Shown here in pieces: positions 16,410 to 24,406 of a stretch of DNA of 42,774 nucleotides. Under the pieces are notes generated by a model. It was not told the origin of the DNA, made no database searches, and saw nothing but the letters and a program-made list of their open reading frames with translations. Origin of the DNA: an uncultured Chloroflexota bacterium (GTDB lineage Bacteria; Chloroflexota; Dehalococcoidia; UBA2979); contig CAIXBH010000213.1 of the NCBI GenBank assembly GCA_903917615.1, forward strand, positions 1 to 42,774. Direction: 5' to 3'. Position 1 is the stretch's first letter; every line of letters begins with the position of its first letter. Both the position numbers and the translations under genes were made by a program.

Positions 16410-17279
16410 ATGGATGCAGCCGTCCGCGCGCAGATCGTCGAGCAGATCGAGCGAGCCCTCGAGGGGGGGCCGCTGGTCGTCGTCGGCACCGTGATCGAGG
16501 GTGGCGACCCTGAGGTCGCGACGGCGGGCGACAAGCTCCTCGTGCAGCAGGATGCGCGCGGCGACATCTCGACCCTCGGGACGCTGGGGCACGAGGTCAT
16601 AGACCAGGCCGTGGTCGAAGCGGCCACCGCCGTGTTCACGGAGTTCCCGCGCATCGCCGTCGAGACACTCTACTTCGGGCAGGACGGGCGCAGCGTGACC
16701 CGCCGCTCGCAGGCCCGGTCCGGCGACGCGCAGATCATGATCCAGCTCTTCGAGGCACCCGCCCGGCTCATCGTGGTCGGCGGGGGGCACGTCGGCCTGG
16801 CGGTCGCGCGCATCGGCGAGATGGTAGGCTTCGACATCGCGGTCTACGACGACCGCGAGGAGTTCGCGAACCGCGAGCGGTTCCCGATGGCGGACACCAT
16901 CCTCAACGGCGAGGCCGACGAGGCGCTCGGCCACCTCGACCTGGGGCCGGGCACCTACGTGGTGCTGGTCTCGCGCGGCCACAAGCAGGACGAGGACGCG
17001 CTGCGCCTCGTGGTCGGGCGCGGGGCGGGGTACGTCGGGATGATCGGGAGCCGCCGCCGGACGGCGACCGTGCTGCAGCACCTCGCCGAGGAGGGCTTCG
17101 CCCGCGAGGCGCTCGATGCCGTGAACACGCCGGTGGGCATCGACATCGGGGCGGAGACGCCGGAGGAGATCGCGCTGTCGATCCTCGCGGAGATCGTCAT
17201 GATCCGGCGCGGCGGGACTGGCACCCGGATGCGCACGCAGCGGGCCAGCATCGACTGGCCGGAGGCGCCGAAGGCCTAG
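16410..17279 (+). CDS. XdhC/CoxI-family protein with Rossmann domain
   Basis: The 289-residue protein has a divergent XdhC_CoxI N-terminal domain (about 1-110) and a C-terminal XdhC Rossmann domain starting LIVVGGGHVGLAVARIG and containing YVGMIGSRRRTA. XdhC proteins help mature and insert sulfurated molybdenum cofactor into xanthine dehydrogenase-type enzymes. ATG at 16410 follows GCGAGGAG; a TATGAT box lies 20 nt upstream. A second, shorter XdhC-type gene lies at 17678. No molybdo-hydroxylase subunits are in the window. Confidence 0.88.
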   Translation: MDAAVRAQIVEQIERALEGGPLVVVGTVIEGGDPEVATAGDKLLVQQDARGDISTLGTLGHEVIDQAVVEAATAVFTEFPRIAVETLYFGQDGRSVTRRSQARSGDAQIMIQLFEAPARLIVVGGGHVGLAVARIGEMVGFDIAVYDDREEFANRERFPMADTILNGEADEALGHLDLGPGTYVVLVSRGHKQDEDALRLVVGRGAGYVGMIGSRRRTATVLQHLAEEGFAREALDAVNTPVGIDIGAETPEEIALSILAEIVMIRRGGTGTRMRTQRASIDWPEAPKA

Positions 17280-17677
17280 GCTGGGCCTCGTCGTGGCGTA
17301 GGTGTCGTTTCGTCAGCGAACGGCATGGGTGCCCGTAACGGGCATCACAATCGTCGTGACAGCGCGTGATATCGTTATGGCAGTCGGACACGTGCTGGCG
17401 GCTCGCCAGCGGCTCTGCGGCATTCTCGGGAGTACCGAGGCGCTGAGCGGGAGCGACGGCCGGCGTCGAACAGCCAGTTCCCTCTGGGGCATGAGGGCCG
17501 AGCAATCGGCCCTCGTGCTTTTCTGGCTGAACGCCGTGACGGGACCGCCGTCGCGGGTTCTTCGCCGGGCACCACGGTGCCGGCGCGTCGGCTCTTACCG
17601 GGGATTACGCCCGCCACGCGCCATCGGATCTCTCGCCAGCCCCGCGTATGATGGGGATTCAGGGCAAAGGCGGGCAT
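17280..17677 (+). other. 398-bp gap with possible small structured RNA
   Basis: No convincing ORF is present. From about 17391 there are short hairpins CTGGCG-GCT-CGCCAG (17395-17409) and CTCGG-GAGTA-CCGAG (17425-17439), and then a strong terminator at 17493-17524. TGACAG near 17357 and TATCGT near 17370 could be promoter parts. I see no match to tRNA, SRP RNA, tmRNA or RNase P features. Either a small RNA or a regulatory leader fits; TATGAT at 17647-17652 would be the separate promoter for the next gene. Confidence 0.35.
17493..17524 (+). terminator. Strong intrinsic terminator
   Basis: GAGGGCCGA-GCAA-TCGGCCCTC is a perfect 9-bp stem with a GCAA loop, followed by GTGCTTTTCT. It ends the possible small RNA and insulates xdhC from the next gene. 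Confidence 0.8.
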
Positions 17678-17992
17678 ATGTCACTCGAACTCTTCCGCGA
17701 AATCCGCGAGGCGCAGGCCGCTGGGCAGCCGCGCGTCCTCGCTACCGTCTCCAGCGCGCTCGGGTCGACGCCGCGCAAGCCGGGGGCCTCGATGCTGCTG
17801 CGGCCGGATGGCTCGTTCACGGGCACCATCGGCGGGGGCTGCGGCGAGGCCGAGGTGTGGCAGGAAGCCATGGAGACCATGGCCGACGGCAAGCCGCGCA
17901 CGGTGGTGGTGGACCTGACGGAGCCGGTGGACGGCGACGACAAGATCTGCGGTGGTGTCATGCGCGTATTCGTGGAGCGCATCTCCGGCTAG
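17678..17992 (+). CDS. Stand-alone XdhC_CoxI domain protein
   Basis: The 104-residue protein is only the XdhC_CoxI N-terminal domain. It has the canonical VSSALGSTPRKPGASMLL and TGTIGGGCGEAEV motifs and ends with ICGGVMRVFVERI. The Rossmann half is missing, but the protein at 16410 has one, with a degenerate first domain; the two may work together. ATG at 17678 follows AAGGCGGG and a TATGAT box at 17647-17652. Confidence 0.88.
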   Translation: MSLELFREIREAQAAGQPRVLATVSSALGSTPRKPGASMLLRPDGSFTGTIGGGCGEAEVWQEAMETMADGKPRTVVVDLTEPVDGDDKICGGVMRVFVERISG

Positions 17993-18072
17993 ACTCCGCG
18001 CCGGCCACCGCGCTGGTGCTACGATCGAAGACGCGGCGAGGCAGCGACGCACGCTGCCAAAGGGAACTCGAA

Positions 18073-18276
18073 ATGCTTGGAAGCCTCGGCTGGCAAGAGC
18101 TGCTCATCATCCTCGTGATCATCGCCCTGCTGTTTGGCGCCTCGCGCGTCGGTGACATGGGCAAGGCCCTCGGCCGTGGCGTGAAGGAATTCCGCGCGGA
18201 GGCGACGGCAAAGGACGACAAGAAGCCCGCGGATGCCGCTGGCACGCCGCCGACGGACGCCCCGAAGAGCTCCTGA
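18073..18276 (+). CDS. tatA: Twin-arginine translocase subunit TatA
   Basis: The 67-residue protein has the TatA plan: short N-terminus with GSLGWQELLIILVIIALLFG (transmembrane helix with the polar QE), the hinge GASRVGDMGKALGRGVKEFR (amphipathic helix) and a charged, disordered tail. It would form the translocation pore for folded proteins with twin-arginine signals; tatC is not in this window. ATG at 18073 follows AGGGA. A strong terminator follows the stop. Confidence 0.92.
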   Translation: MLGSLGWQELLIILVIIALLFGASRVGDMGKALGRGVKEFRAEATAKDDKKPADAAGTPPTDAPKSS

Positions 18277-18293
18277 CGCCACGATCTGGCGTA

Positions 18294-18336
18294 ACACGCG
18301 AAACAGGCGCCGCGAGAGCGGCGCCTGTTTCGTGTC
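18294..18336 (+). terminator. Intrinsic terminator after tatA
   Basis: A 14-bp perfect stem, GAAACAGGCGCCGC and GCGGCGCCTGTTTC, closes on a GAGA loop and extends by ACACG/GTGT around one bulge. The 3' arm itself contains GTTTCGTGT. It is symmetric enough to work in both directions. Confidence 0.8.
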
Positions 18337-18379
18337 GCGAGCGTCGAGTTAGCGTCCGACGTGCGGGCACGGTCGCGGC

Positions 18380-18525
18380 CCTACCCCCGGCCCTTCCCCG
18401 ACGCGGGGAGGGGAGGCAGAAATCCAGAAGGACGATGCGAGGGGCGCAGCCCCCTCGCGCTCCCGGCGGAACTCGATTGCTTGAGCGCGCCCCGGAGCGC
18501 GATTCCTCGACGCCGTTTCCGTTCT
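18380..18525. repeat. Composite palindromic repeat copy, second core type
   Basis: CCCCGGCCCTTCCCC pairs with GGGGAGGGG, and the core GATGCGAGGGGCGCAGCCCC is followed by CTCGCGCTCCCGGCGGAACT and CGATTGCTT, as at 12155. It fills most of the tatA-HAD gap. Confidence 0.7.
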
Positions 18526-18539
18526 CATCGGCGATCGGC

Positions 18540-18545
18540 GATGAT
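18540..18545 (+). promoter_or_regulatory. -10-like element of a leaderless promoter (HAD gene)
   Basis: GATGAT precedes the ATG at 18552 by exactly 6 nt. It is a weaker match than the other boxes of this type, but no ribosome site is visible either. Confidence 0.35.
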
Positions 18546-18551
18546 CGTTCC

Positions 18552-19304
18552 ATGGCATTGCGGGCGGTGGTCTTCGACCTCTGGGGCACGTTGATGACGG
18601 AGCAGCGCGAGCTCTTCGAGGAGCGCGCCCGCCTGCGCTTCGACCGGCTGCAACCGCTCTTCGCCCGGCACGGCATCGTGACCACGCTCGAGGACATGGC
18701 GCCGCGTCAGCGCGCCGCGAACATCCCGCTCGGCAAGCAGCAGGACGAGGGCATCGACGTCACGGCAGAGGAGCGGATGCGCCGCATCCTCGCCGAATTC
18801 GACGCCTCGGTTGCGGCACGGGTGACCGACGAGCAGCTTGCGGAGTTCATCGACGCCTACGGCGATGCCTTCCTGGCGACGCCGCCGGTGCTCCTCGAGG
18901 GTGCGGTCGAGGCGCTGGAGCGGGTCCGGGCCGAGGGGCTCAAGATCGGGCTCATCTCAAACACGGGCATCGCGAGCGGGCGGCACCTGCGACAGGTGCT
19001 GGATCGCGCAGGGATCCTCGGGCACTTCGACTCCCTGATCTTCAGCGACGAGCACCGGATGTCGAAGCCGAACCCGAAGCTCTTCGGGCAGTCGCTCGAG
19101 GATCTCGACGCGATGCCCACGGAAGCAGTCTTCGTGGGTGACACGCCCCGCTTCGACGTGGGGCCGCCACGCCACTACGGCTGGTGGGTGATCCAGGTGG
19201 GCGACCGCGAGGACGGCTGGCCGCCGGCGCACCGCCGCGTGCCGCACGTGGGTCACGTCTTCGGCGCCATCGAGGAGCTCGGCCTGCTGCCGACCCTCCG
19301 CTGA
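18552..19304 (+). CDS. HAD-superfamily hydrolase
   Basis: The 250-residue protein has the HAD motifs in order: motif I VVFDLWGTLM (the nucleophile Asp at residue 9 and a Trp in place of the more common second Asp region residue), motif II IGLISNTG, motif III Lys in SKPNPKLFG and motif IV VFVGDTPRFDVG. The cap is helical (about 20-95). It likely removes phosphate from a small molecule, substrate unknown. Note that the motif I second Asp position reads DLWGT, with Trp replacing it, as in haloacid-dehalogenase-like and some non-phosphatase HAD members. Start ATG 18552; the upstream frame lies in repeat DNA. Confidence 0.85.
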   Translation: MALRAVVFDLWGTLMTEQRELFEERARLRFDRLQPLFARHGIVTTLEDMAPRQRAANIPLGKQQDEGIDVTAEERMRRILAEFDASVAARVTDEQLAEFIDAYGDAFLATPPVLLEGAVEALERVRAEGLKIGLISNTGIASGRHLRQVLDRAGILGHFDSLIFSDEHRMSKPNPKLFGQSLEDLDAMPTEAVFVGDTPRFDVGPPRHYGWWVIQVGDREDGWPPAHRRVPHVGHVFGAIEELGLLPTLR

Positions 19305-19334
19305 GCGGCGCGGGTGCCTCCGCACTCCGAATGC

Positions 19335-19340
19335 GACAAT
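19335..19340 (+). promoter_or_regulatory. -10 element of a leaderless promoter (murT)
   Basis: GACAAT lies exactly 6 nt before the GTG at 19347. This would make the murT-gatD mRNA leaderless. Confidence 0.45.
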
Positions 19341-19346
19341 TGCGCG

Positions 19347-20771
19347 GTGACCCTCGAACCTCCCTCGTCCCCGGGATCGGCTTCTCTGCGTGAGCGCGTC
19401 GCGCTGATGCTCGGCCGCGCCAGCGGCGCCGTGGTGCGCCGCCTCGGGCGGGGCGGCGGGACCGCGTTGCCGGGGCTGGTCGCGGCGACCATCGCGCCGA
19501 GGCTGATGGAGCGTCTGGCCTCGACGCCCGGACACGGCGTCGCCACGGTCACGGGCACGAACGGCAAGACGACGACGACGCACCTGCTGGCGGCGATTGT
19601 GCGCGCTGCGGGCATCGAGCCGCTTACGAATCCGTCCGGGTCCAACCTCGAGCGCGGCGTGATCGCGGCGTACACGGAGCAGGTGGACGCGATGGGCCGG
19701 CTGCCCGACGCGGCGAGCCAGGTCGGGCTGTTCGAGGTGGACGAGGCCGTGCTGCCTTGGCTGTTCCCGCGGCTGCGCCCGCGCGTGGCGGTGTTCCTCA
19801 ACCTCTTCCGGGATCAACTCGATCGCTACGGCGAGGTGGACTCCGTTGCCGACGGGTGGGGCGCGATGCTTCGCCGCGCCGCGCACGCGCACACCCTCGT
19901 GCTGAACGCGGACGATCCGGCGATCGCGCTGCTCGCGGAAAGCGCGCACGGCCCCGTCGTCACCTTCGGCGTGGATGACGATGCGGTCGCGTTGACGCAT
20001 GCCGATCACGCATCGGACGCGCGCTTCTGCGTGTGCGGAGCGCGTTTCGTCTACGACGCGATCTACATGGGCCACGTGGGGCGCTGGCGCTGCACCTTCT
20101 GCGGTCGTGCGCGCGTCGCTCCGACAGTGTCGGCGCGGCACGTCGAGTTGCGCACGGACGGCGCGACGATCGAGATGACGATCGCCGGTGCGCCGGTGAC
20201 GGTGGTGTCACCGCTGGCAGGGCTCTACTCCGTGTACAACGTGCTCGCTGCTGCCGCGGCCGCGCATGCGCTCGGCATCGATGCGTCCACGATCGCGTCC
20301 GCGCTCGCCGCGGCGGGGCCCGCCTTCGGGCGGCAGGAGCGTTTCACGATCGGCGAGCGGAGCGCGCGCCTCCTGCTGGCGAAGAACCCCGCCGGTCTCA
20401 ACGAGGTGATCCGCGCGCTCACCGCCGGCGATGCGCCGTTGATGGTGCTCGCGATGCTCAACGACGGCGTGCAGGATGGACAGGACGTGTCGTGGATCTA
20501 CGACGCGGACGTCGAGGCGCTCGCGGGGCGGGGCGTGACGCTCGTCTGCTCCGGCGATCGCGCGGATGATCTCGCGCTGCGGTGCGCGCTTGCGGGCGTC
20601 GTGCCCGTGTCGGTGATCGACGACACCGAGCGCGCGCTGGATGCGGCGCTCGCTCGCACGCCCTCCGGTGCGCGGCTGGACATCATCGCGACGTACACGG
20701 CGATGATCGACGTGCGTGCCGCTCTCGCGCGCCGCGCGGGAGTCGGGGCGTACTGGGAGGCGCGCGCATGA
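19347..20771 (+). CDS. murT: Lipid II isoglutaminyl synthase, ligase subunit MurT
   Basis: The 474-residue protein is a Mur-ligase relative with the P-loop VTGTNGKTTTTHLL (69-82), the LNLFRDQLDRYGE motif and an inserted zinc ribbon (C228, C230, C249, C252), followed by the MurT C-terminal DUF1727 domain. With GatD it converts D-Glu of lipid II to D-isoglutamine, a cell-wall change typical of Gram-positive-type envelopes. GTG at 19347 is chosen because a -10 box sits 6 nt upstream. The gatD start overlaps the stop (ATGA). Confidence 0.93.
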   Translation: MTLEPPSSPGSASLRERVALMLGRASGAVVRRLGRGGGTALPGLVAATIAPRLMERLASTPGHGVATVTGTNGKTTTTHLLAAIVRAAGIEPLTNPSGSNLERGVIAAYTEQVDAMGRLPDAASQVGLFEVDEAVLPWLFPRLRPRVAVFLNLFRDQLDRYGEVDSVADGWGAMLRRAAHAHTLVLNADDPAIALLAESAHGPVVTFGVDDDAVALTHADHASDARFCVCGARFVYDAIYMGHVGRWRCTFCGRARVAPTVSARHVELRTDGATIEMTIAGAPVTVVSPLAGLYSVYNVLAAAAAAHALGIDASTIASALAAAGPAFGRQERFTIGERSARLLLAKNPAGLNEVIRALTAGDAPLMVLAMLNDGVQDGQDVSWIYDADVEALAGRGVTLVCSGDRADDLALRCALAGVVPVSVIDDTERALDAALARTPSGARLDIIATYTAMIDVRAALARRAGVGAYWEARA

Positions 20772-21613
20772 ACAGCGATCCTCGGAACCCCTCCACCCCT
20801 GCCCTCCCCCACGAGGGGGGAGGGGGCCGGAGCATCCGCGTCGTGTCGCTCTACGACGACGTGATGAACGTCTACGCCGATCGCGGCAACCTGATCGCCC
20901 TGCGCGCGCGTGCCGCGGAGTACGGGATCGAAGTCGAGGTGACATCGGTCAGCGTTGGCGATCCGTTGCCAGCGGAAGCGGACCTCGTGCTCATCGGCGG
21001 CGGGCAGGACCGCGAGCAACGGCGCATCGCGCAGGAGCTCGCGGGGCGCGGGCCGGTGCTGCGCGCTTGGGCCGAGGACGACGTGGCGATGCTCGCGATC
21101 TGCGGGGGATTCCAGCTGTTCGGCCGGTTCTACCGCGACAGCAGCGGCGAAGAACTACCCGGCGCGGGCGTCTTCGATGTGACGACGGTCGCGCCGGGAC
21201 CCGGCTGGCCGCGCTGCATCGGCGATGTCCTCGCGGCGTCGCTGGTGCCGGGCGCGGGCGAGCTCGTCGGCTTCGAGAACCACGCGGGGCGGACGTACCT
21301 CGGCGCGGGCGCGCAGCCCTTTGCGATCGTCGAGCACGGCTTCGGCAACAACGGCGAGGACGGCACCGAGGGGGCACGCTACCGGGAGGCGATCGGCACG
21401 TACCTGCACGGGTCGCTGCTGCCGAAGAACCCGGCGCTCCTCGATCACCTGATCGGCGCCGCGCTGCGGCACCGCGAGGGGGACGACTCGGCGCCGCTGG
21501 TGCCGCTGCCTGCCGTGTTCGCGGAACGGGCGCACGCGGCCGCCGTGCAGGTTGCGCGCCGCCGTTCGCGGCGGGTGCAGGCCGCGCCGGGATCGGCATA
21601 CGCGACGCCGTAG
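20768..21613 (+). CDS. gatD: Lipid II isoglutaminyl synthase, glutaminase subunit GatD
   Basis: The 281-residue protein is a class I glutamine amidotransferase-like subunit that supplies ammonia to MurT. The nucleophile is C112 in LAICGGFQLFG and the catalytic His is H214 in GTYLHGSLLPKNP. Homology to GatD starts about residue 22 (SIRVVSLYDDVMNVYADRGN). The first 20 residues are encoded by a copy of the GC-rich intergenic repeat, so the repeat has become part of the coding sequence. The C-terminal tail is long and Arg/Ala-rich. The ATG overlaps murT by 4 nt. Confidence 0.92.
   Translation: MNSDPRNPSTPALPHEGGGGRSIRVVSLYDDVMNVYADRGNLIALRARAAEYGIEVEVTSVSVGDPLPAEADLVLIGGGQDREQRRIAQELAGRGPVLRAWAEDDVAMLAICGGFQLFGRFYRDSSGEELPGAGVFDVTTVAPGPGWPRCIGDVLAASLVPGAGELVGFENHAGRTYLGAGAQPFAIVEHGFGNNGEDGTEGARYREAIGTYLHGSLLPKNPALLDHLIGAALRHREGDDSAPLVPLPAVFAERAHAAAVQVARRRSRRVQAAPGSAYATP
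20793..20830. repeat. Partial intergenic repeat inside gatD
   Basis: CCACCCCTGCCCTCCCCC and GAGGGGGGAGGGGG form the same hairpin arm found in the intergenic repeats. Here it lies within the first 20 codons of gatD, in frame and without a stop codon. Confidence 0.65.
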
Positions 21614-21655
21614 GTCATCGCGACGAGGCGGCTCCGCTATCGTGGGTGTTGCGTC

Positions 21656-22561
21656 ATGGAGGCCAGCTTGCCGTTTCTCGTCATCACGATCCCCTGGAGC
21701 CCGAACATCCTGCAGCTCGGGCCGTTCCTGCTGACGTGGCATGGCCTGTTCACGGCGGTCGGCATCCTTGCCGGTGTGCAGATCGCGCTCTGGATGGCGC
21801 GGCTTGTCCACTACGACGAAGACGACGCGTACACGCTCGCGCTCGTGGGCGTGCCGTCGGGCATCATCGGCGCGCGGTTGATGTTCGTCGCGGAGCAGTG
21901 GGGTTACTACAGCCAACACCTGCTCGATATCGCGGCGATCGCCGAGGGCGGCATCTCCGTCTGGGGGGCAGTGCTCGGTGGCGTGCTCGGGTCGCTGCTG
22001 TTCGCACTGTGGCGCCACTACCCGATTCGTCGCGGCCTCGACATCGCGGGGGCAGGGCTGATCCTCGGCATGGCGATCGGCCGCGTCGGTGACCTGATTA
22101 ACGGCGAGCACCTCGGCCGCGCGACGAGTCTGCCGTGGGCGGTGATCTATACGCACCCGCTCTCGCCGGCGTTTGCGCACTCGCTGACCGTCGGGCCGCA
22201 TCAGCCCGCCACCACCTACGAGATGCTCGCGGACCTGGTGATCCTCGGGGTAGTGATCTGGCTCGCGCGAGGCCCGCTGCTGCGCAAGCCCGGCATCCCG
22301 TTCTTCGTCTTCCTGATGTCGTATTCGGTGATGCGATTCTTTGTGACCTACCTGCGTGTGGACTCGTCGGTGACGCCGGTATTCGACCTGCGCACGCCGC
22401 AACTGGTTTCGCTGCTCGTGTTCCTGGGATCGCTGCCCGTCGTGATCTGGCTGTGGCGGATGCCCGCCGAGGATCCGGACGCGGCGCCGTCACAGCGGCC
22501 AGTGCCTGGACGCGTGCCCGTGAGCGGCGGCACGTCGCAGCCTCGGGGCCGGCGCCGATGA
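21656..22561 (+). CDS. lgt: Prolipoprotein diacylglyceryl transferase Lgt
   Basis: The 301-residue integral membrane protein attaches diacylglycerol to the lipobox Cys of prolipoproteins. It carries the Lgt signature GRVGDLINGEHLGR and the N-terminal LTWHGLFTAVGILAG, with about seven hydrophobic segments and a late RFFVTYLRVD motif. The C-terminus is a hydrophilic Pro/Arg tail of about 35 residues. ATG at 21656; TATCGT at 21638-21643 may be its -10 box. It overlaps the next gene by 4 nt. Confidence 0.94.
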   Translation: MEASLPFLVITIPWSPNILQLGPFLLTWHGLFTAVGILAGVQIALWMARLVHYDEDDAYTLALVGVPSGIIGARLMFVAEQWGYYSQHLLDIAAIAEGGISVWGAVLGGVLGSLLFALWRHYPIRRGLDIAGAGLILGMAIGRVGDLINGEHLGRATSLPWAVIYTHPLSPAFAHSLTVGPHQPATTYEMLADLVILGVVIWLARGPLLRKPGIPFFVFLMSYSVMRFFVTYLRVDSSVTPVFDLRTPQLVSLLVFLGSLPVVIWLWRMPAEDPDAAPSQRPVPGRVPVSGGTSQPRGRRR

Positions 22562-22848
22562 ACCGGCACGGGAGCAACACGCCCGCGACCGGCGGGCCGG
22601 TGGTGACGCTCTACTCGCGTTCGGGCTGCCACCTCTGCGAGGTCGCGAAGCTCCAGTTGCGCGCGCTGCAGCGCACGTTCTCGTTCACCCTCGAAGAGAT
22701 CAACATCGAGAGCGACCCCGAGTTGGAGCGTCGCTTCCTGATCGAGATCCCCGTGGTTGCTGTCTCGGGCGAGGTGGTGACGCAGGAGTCGATCGATCTC
22801 GCGAAGGTGCGTGAGGCCGTGATCGCCGCCACGCTCGCGTCGAGGTAG
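22558..22848 (+). CDS. Glutaredoxin-like protein (DUF836/thioredoxin fold)
   Basis: The 96-residue protein has VVTLYSRSGCHLCEVAK with a CxxC redox pair, then an IEIPVVAVSGEVV cis-Pro loop, as in the DUF836 glutaredoxin-like family. It is translationally coupled to lgt (ATGA at 22558-22561). A thiol-disulfide role is likely, but the partner is unknown. A small hairpin (22847-22862) follows the stop. Confidence 0.85.
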   Translation: MNRHGSNTPATGGPVVTLYSRSGCHLCEVAKLQLRALQRTFSFTLEEINIESDPELERRFLIEIPVVAVSGEVVTQESIDLAKVREAVIAATLASR

Positions 22849-22871
22849 CGCGGGGCCGCGCTGTCAGCCGT

Positions 22872-23342
22872 CTAGTGCGGGCTCACGAACGTGCCGAGCT
22901 GCTCCCAGACCAGACGCGCGCCTGAGTCGCCGACGATCACCATCGTCGCCGTCGCAGCGACGGCGACGAGCGTGCCAACGACGTACGCCGCGCGCTGGAT
23001 TCGTGGGGGCGCGCCCCATCGATCGAGCGCCCACACCGTGATGGCGATGATCGCGAAGACGACGGCGAGGATTTCCGCGGTGTCGCCCTGTTCGGGATGT
23101 TCGCCGAAGCGCGGGCGCGTCGGGGCTGTTCGCCGAAGCGTCTCCTCGAGGGCCTCGCCGCTTTGGGCCGCGAGCACGGCGCCGGTCGCGCCTGCGGCCG
23201 CGCCTGCGGCGACCAGCGAGGCGTAGCCGCGACGCCACGTGTCGCGCCACATCGTCAGGACGAAGGCCGCCGCCGCCAGCGGGACGAACACGACCGCGAG
23301 GTGGACCAGCAGCGGGTGCGCGGGCAGTCCAGCGATGTTGAT
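22872..23342 (-). CDS. DUF2231-like membrane protein
   Basis: The protein (about 156 residues) starts INIAGLPAHPLLVHLAVVFV, the hallmark N-terminus of DUF2231 membrane proteins, and continues with four hydrophobic segments and ends GDSGARLVWEQLG. The first conserved residues lie upstream of any standard start codon. AGGAGC at 23348-23353 is 6 nt from an in-frame ATC at 23342, so I place the start there. The GTG at 23291 would remove the conserved GLPAHPLLVH and is less likely. Function unknown. Confidence 0.7.
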   Translation of the reverse strand: MNIAGLPAHPLLVHLAVVFVPLAAAAFVLTMWRDTWRRGYASLVAAGAAAGATGAVLAAQSGEALEETLRRTAPTRPRFGEHPEQGDTAEILAVVFAIIAITVWALDRWGAPPRIQRAAYVVGTLVAVAATATMVIVGDSGARLVWEQLGTFVSPH

Positions 23343-23384
23343 GGGGTGCTCCTGTGTTGGGCCCGAATATCGACCGTTCGGAGG

Positions 23385-23648
23385 CTACGGCCGTTCAGCC
23401 TCGGCTTCCATCGCAGCGAGTCGGGTGTAGTAGTCGGGGATCTCGCGGAGGTGTGCGAGCGCGATCTTGCCGGTGACGAGTCGGTCGTCGCCTGTCACGT
23501 TGGTCGTCGGGTCGCGTACCCCGTGCTCAAGCTCGACGTTCATGCCGAGGTGGAACTGCTCGAGATCGAACGGCAATGTCGCGAAGGCGAGGCCCAGCTC
23601 TGTCGCAACGGCGCCGGCCTCGAGAACTGTGATCTCAGCAGGGCTCAC
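23385..23648 (-). CDS. DUF5661-like small protein
   Basis: The 87-residue protein contains FHLGMNVELEHGVRDPTTNV and GKIALAHLREIPDYYTRL, which match the DUF5661 pattern as I remember it. It is soluble and acidic. The GTG at 23648 has an excellent AGGAGG 4 nt upstream; the longer open frame (to 23720) has no support. It runs in the same direction as the DUF2231-like gene, 43 bp upstream of it. Function unknown. Confidence 0.8.
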   Translation of the reverse strand: MSPAEITVLEAGAVATELGLAFATLPFDLEQFHLGMNVELEHGVRDPTTNVTGDDRLVTGKIALAHLREIPDYYTRLAAMEAEAERP

Positions 23649-23862
23649 GTGTCCTCCTCGACCATGCGGATGAACGAACAGGCGCCGCAATCGCGTCACC
23701 CTGTTACTCACAGTGGCCAATCGCTGTCACCACCGCGTTACGCGCGCCGGATCCTGTTCGGGCGTCACGTCGCGGTAACGGCGCAGGGTGCACGGTTCCC
23801 GTGCGCTTCGCGTCAACTGTGCGCGGGATGCGCAGCAGAGCGCAGTCGGATCGAGGCGAGAG

Positions 23863-24243
23863 ATGCTTACCGGAAAGACCCTGTGGATGGTGGCTGGCGC
23901 GAGCCTGGCCATGGCGATTCTTGCCGGTGCAGGCTTCGCATTCACCGCGGCGAACACGGTTCCCGCCACCAAGGGCGGCGAGGGAACGGGGACGATCACG
24001 GGCTACAACGTGGCGTCTGTCCACTACACATTGAACACGGCCGACCCGACAAAGGTGGACAGCGCAGCGTTTTCGCTGGACGTCGCGCCGGCTGCAGGTT
24101 CGACGATCAAGATCCGCCTCGAGACCGCCAGCGCCAACTGGTACCCGTGCACCTTCACCGGGGTGAACGTGACGTGCGTGACCACATCGCCGGCGGCGTC
24201 CGCGACGACAGCAAACCAACTTCAGGTGGTGGTCGCGCAGTGA
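23863..24243 (+). CDS. TasA-like secreted fibre/pilin-like protein 1
   Basis: The 126-residue protein has a short basic start, a hydrophobic helix and the cleavage-type motif FTAANTVP (27-34), then a Thr/Ser/Ala-rich beta domain (TITGYNVASVHYTLN, ending QLQVVVAQ). Two cysteines are present. The FTAANTVP pattern also occurs in the next gene, and ASNTV in the protein at 26555. Substrates of SipW-type signal peptidases (TasA, camelysin) have this layout. ATG at 23863 follows GAGGCGAG. It would be exported and may assemble on the surface. That function is inferred. Confidence 0.75.
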   Translation: MLTGKTLWMVAGASLAMAILAGAGFAFTAANTVPATKGGEGTGTITGYNVASVHYTLNTADPTKVDSAAFSLDVAPAAGSTIKIRLETASANWYPCTFTGVNVTCVTTSPAASATTANQLQVVVAQ

Positions 24244-24370
24244 AACGACGAGATGCAACGCGAGGTGACGGGACCGTGATGGGTCCCGGCACATCGTGAG
24301 GCCGTGATGGTGGATCGTCGAGGTCCGCGACCGCAGTCGTCGTGAGGGCAGTCCTCGCACGACCCCAGCA

Positions 24371-24388
24371 GCCCCGTTCTGACGGGGC
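24371..24388 (+). other. Hairpin before the second fibre gene
   Basis: GCCCCGT-TCTG-ACGGGGC is a perfect 7-bp stem 18 nt upstream of the ATG. It has no T tract. A processing site or transcript stabiliser that tunes the ratio of the two fibre genes is possible. Confidence 0.4.
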
Positions 24389-24406
24389 AGATAGCGGAAA
24401 GACGAG

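Noticed and set aside
17391..17480. tRNA or 6S RNA
   Set aside because: No T-loop, acceptor stem or 6S closing stem could be drawn, so I left it as an unassigned structured region.
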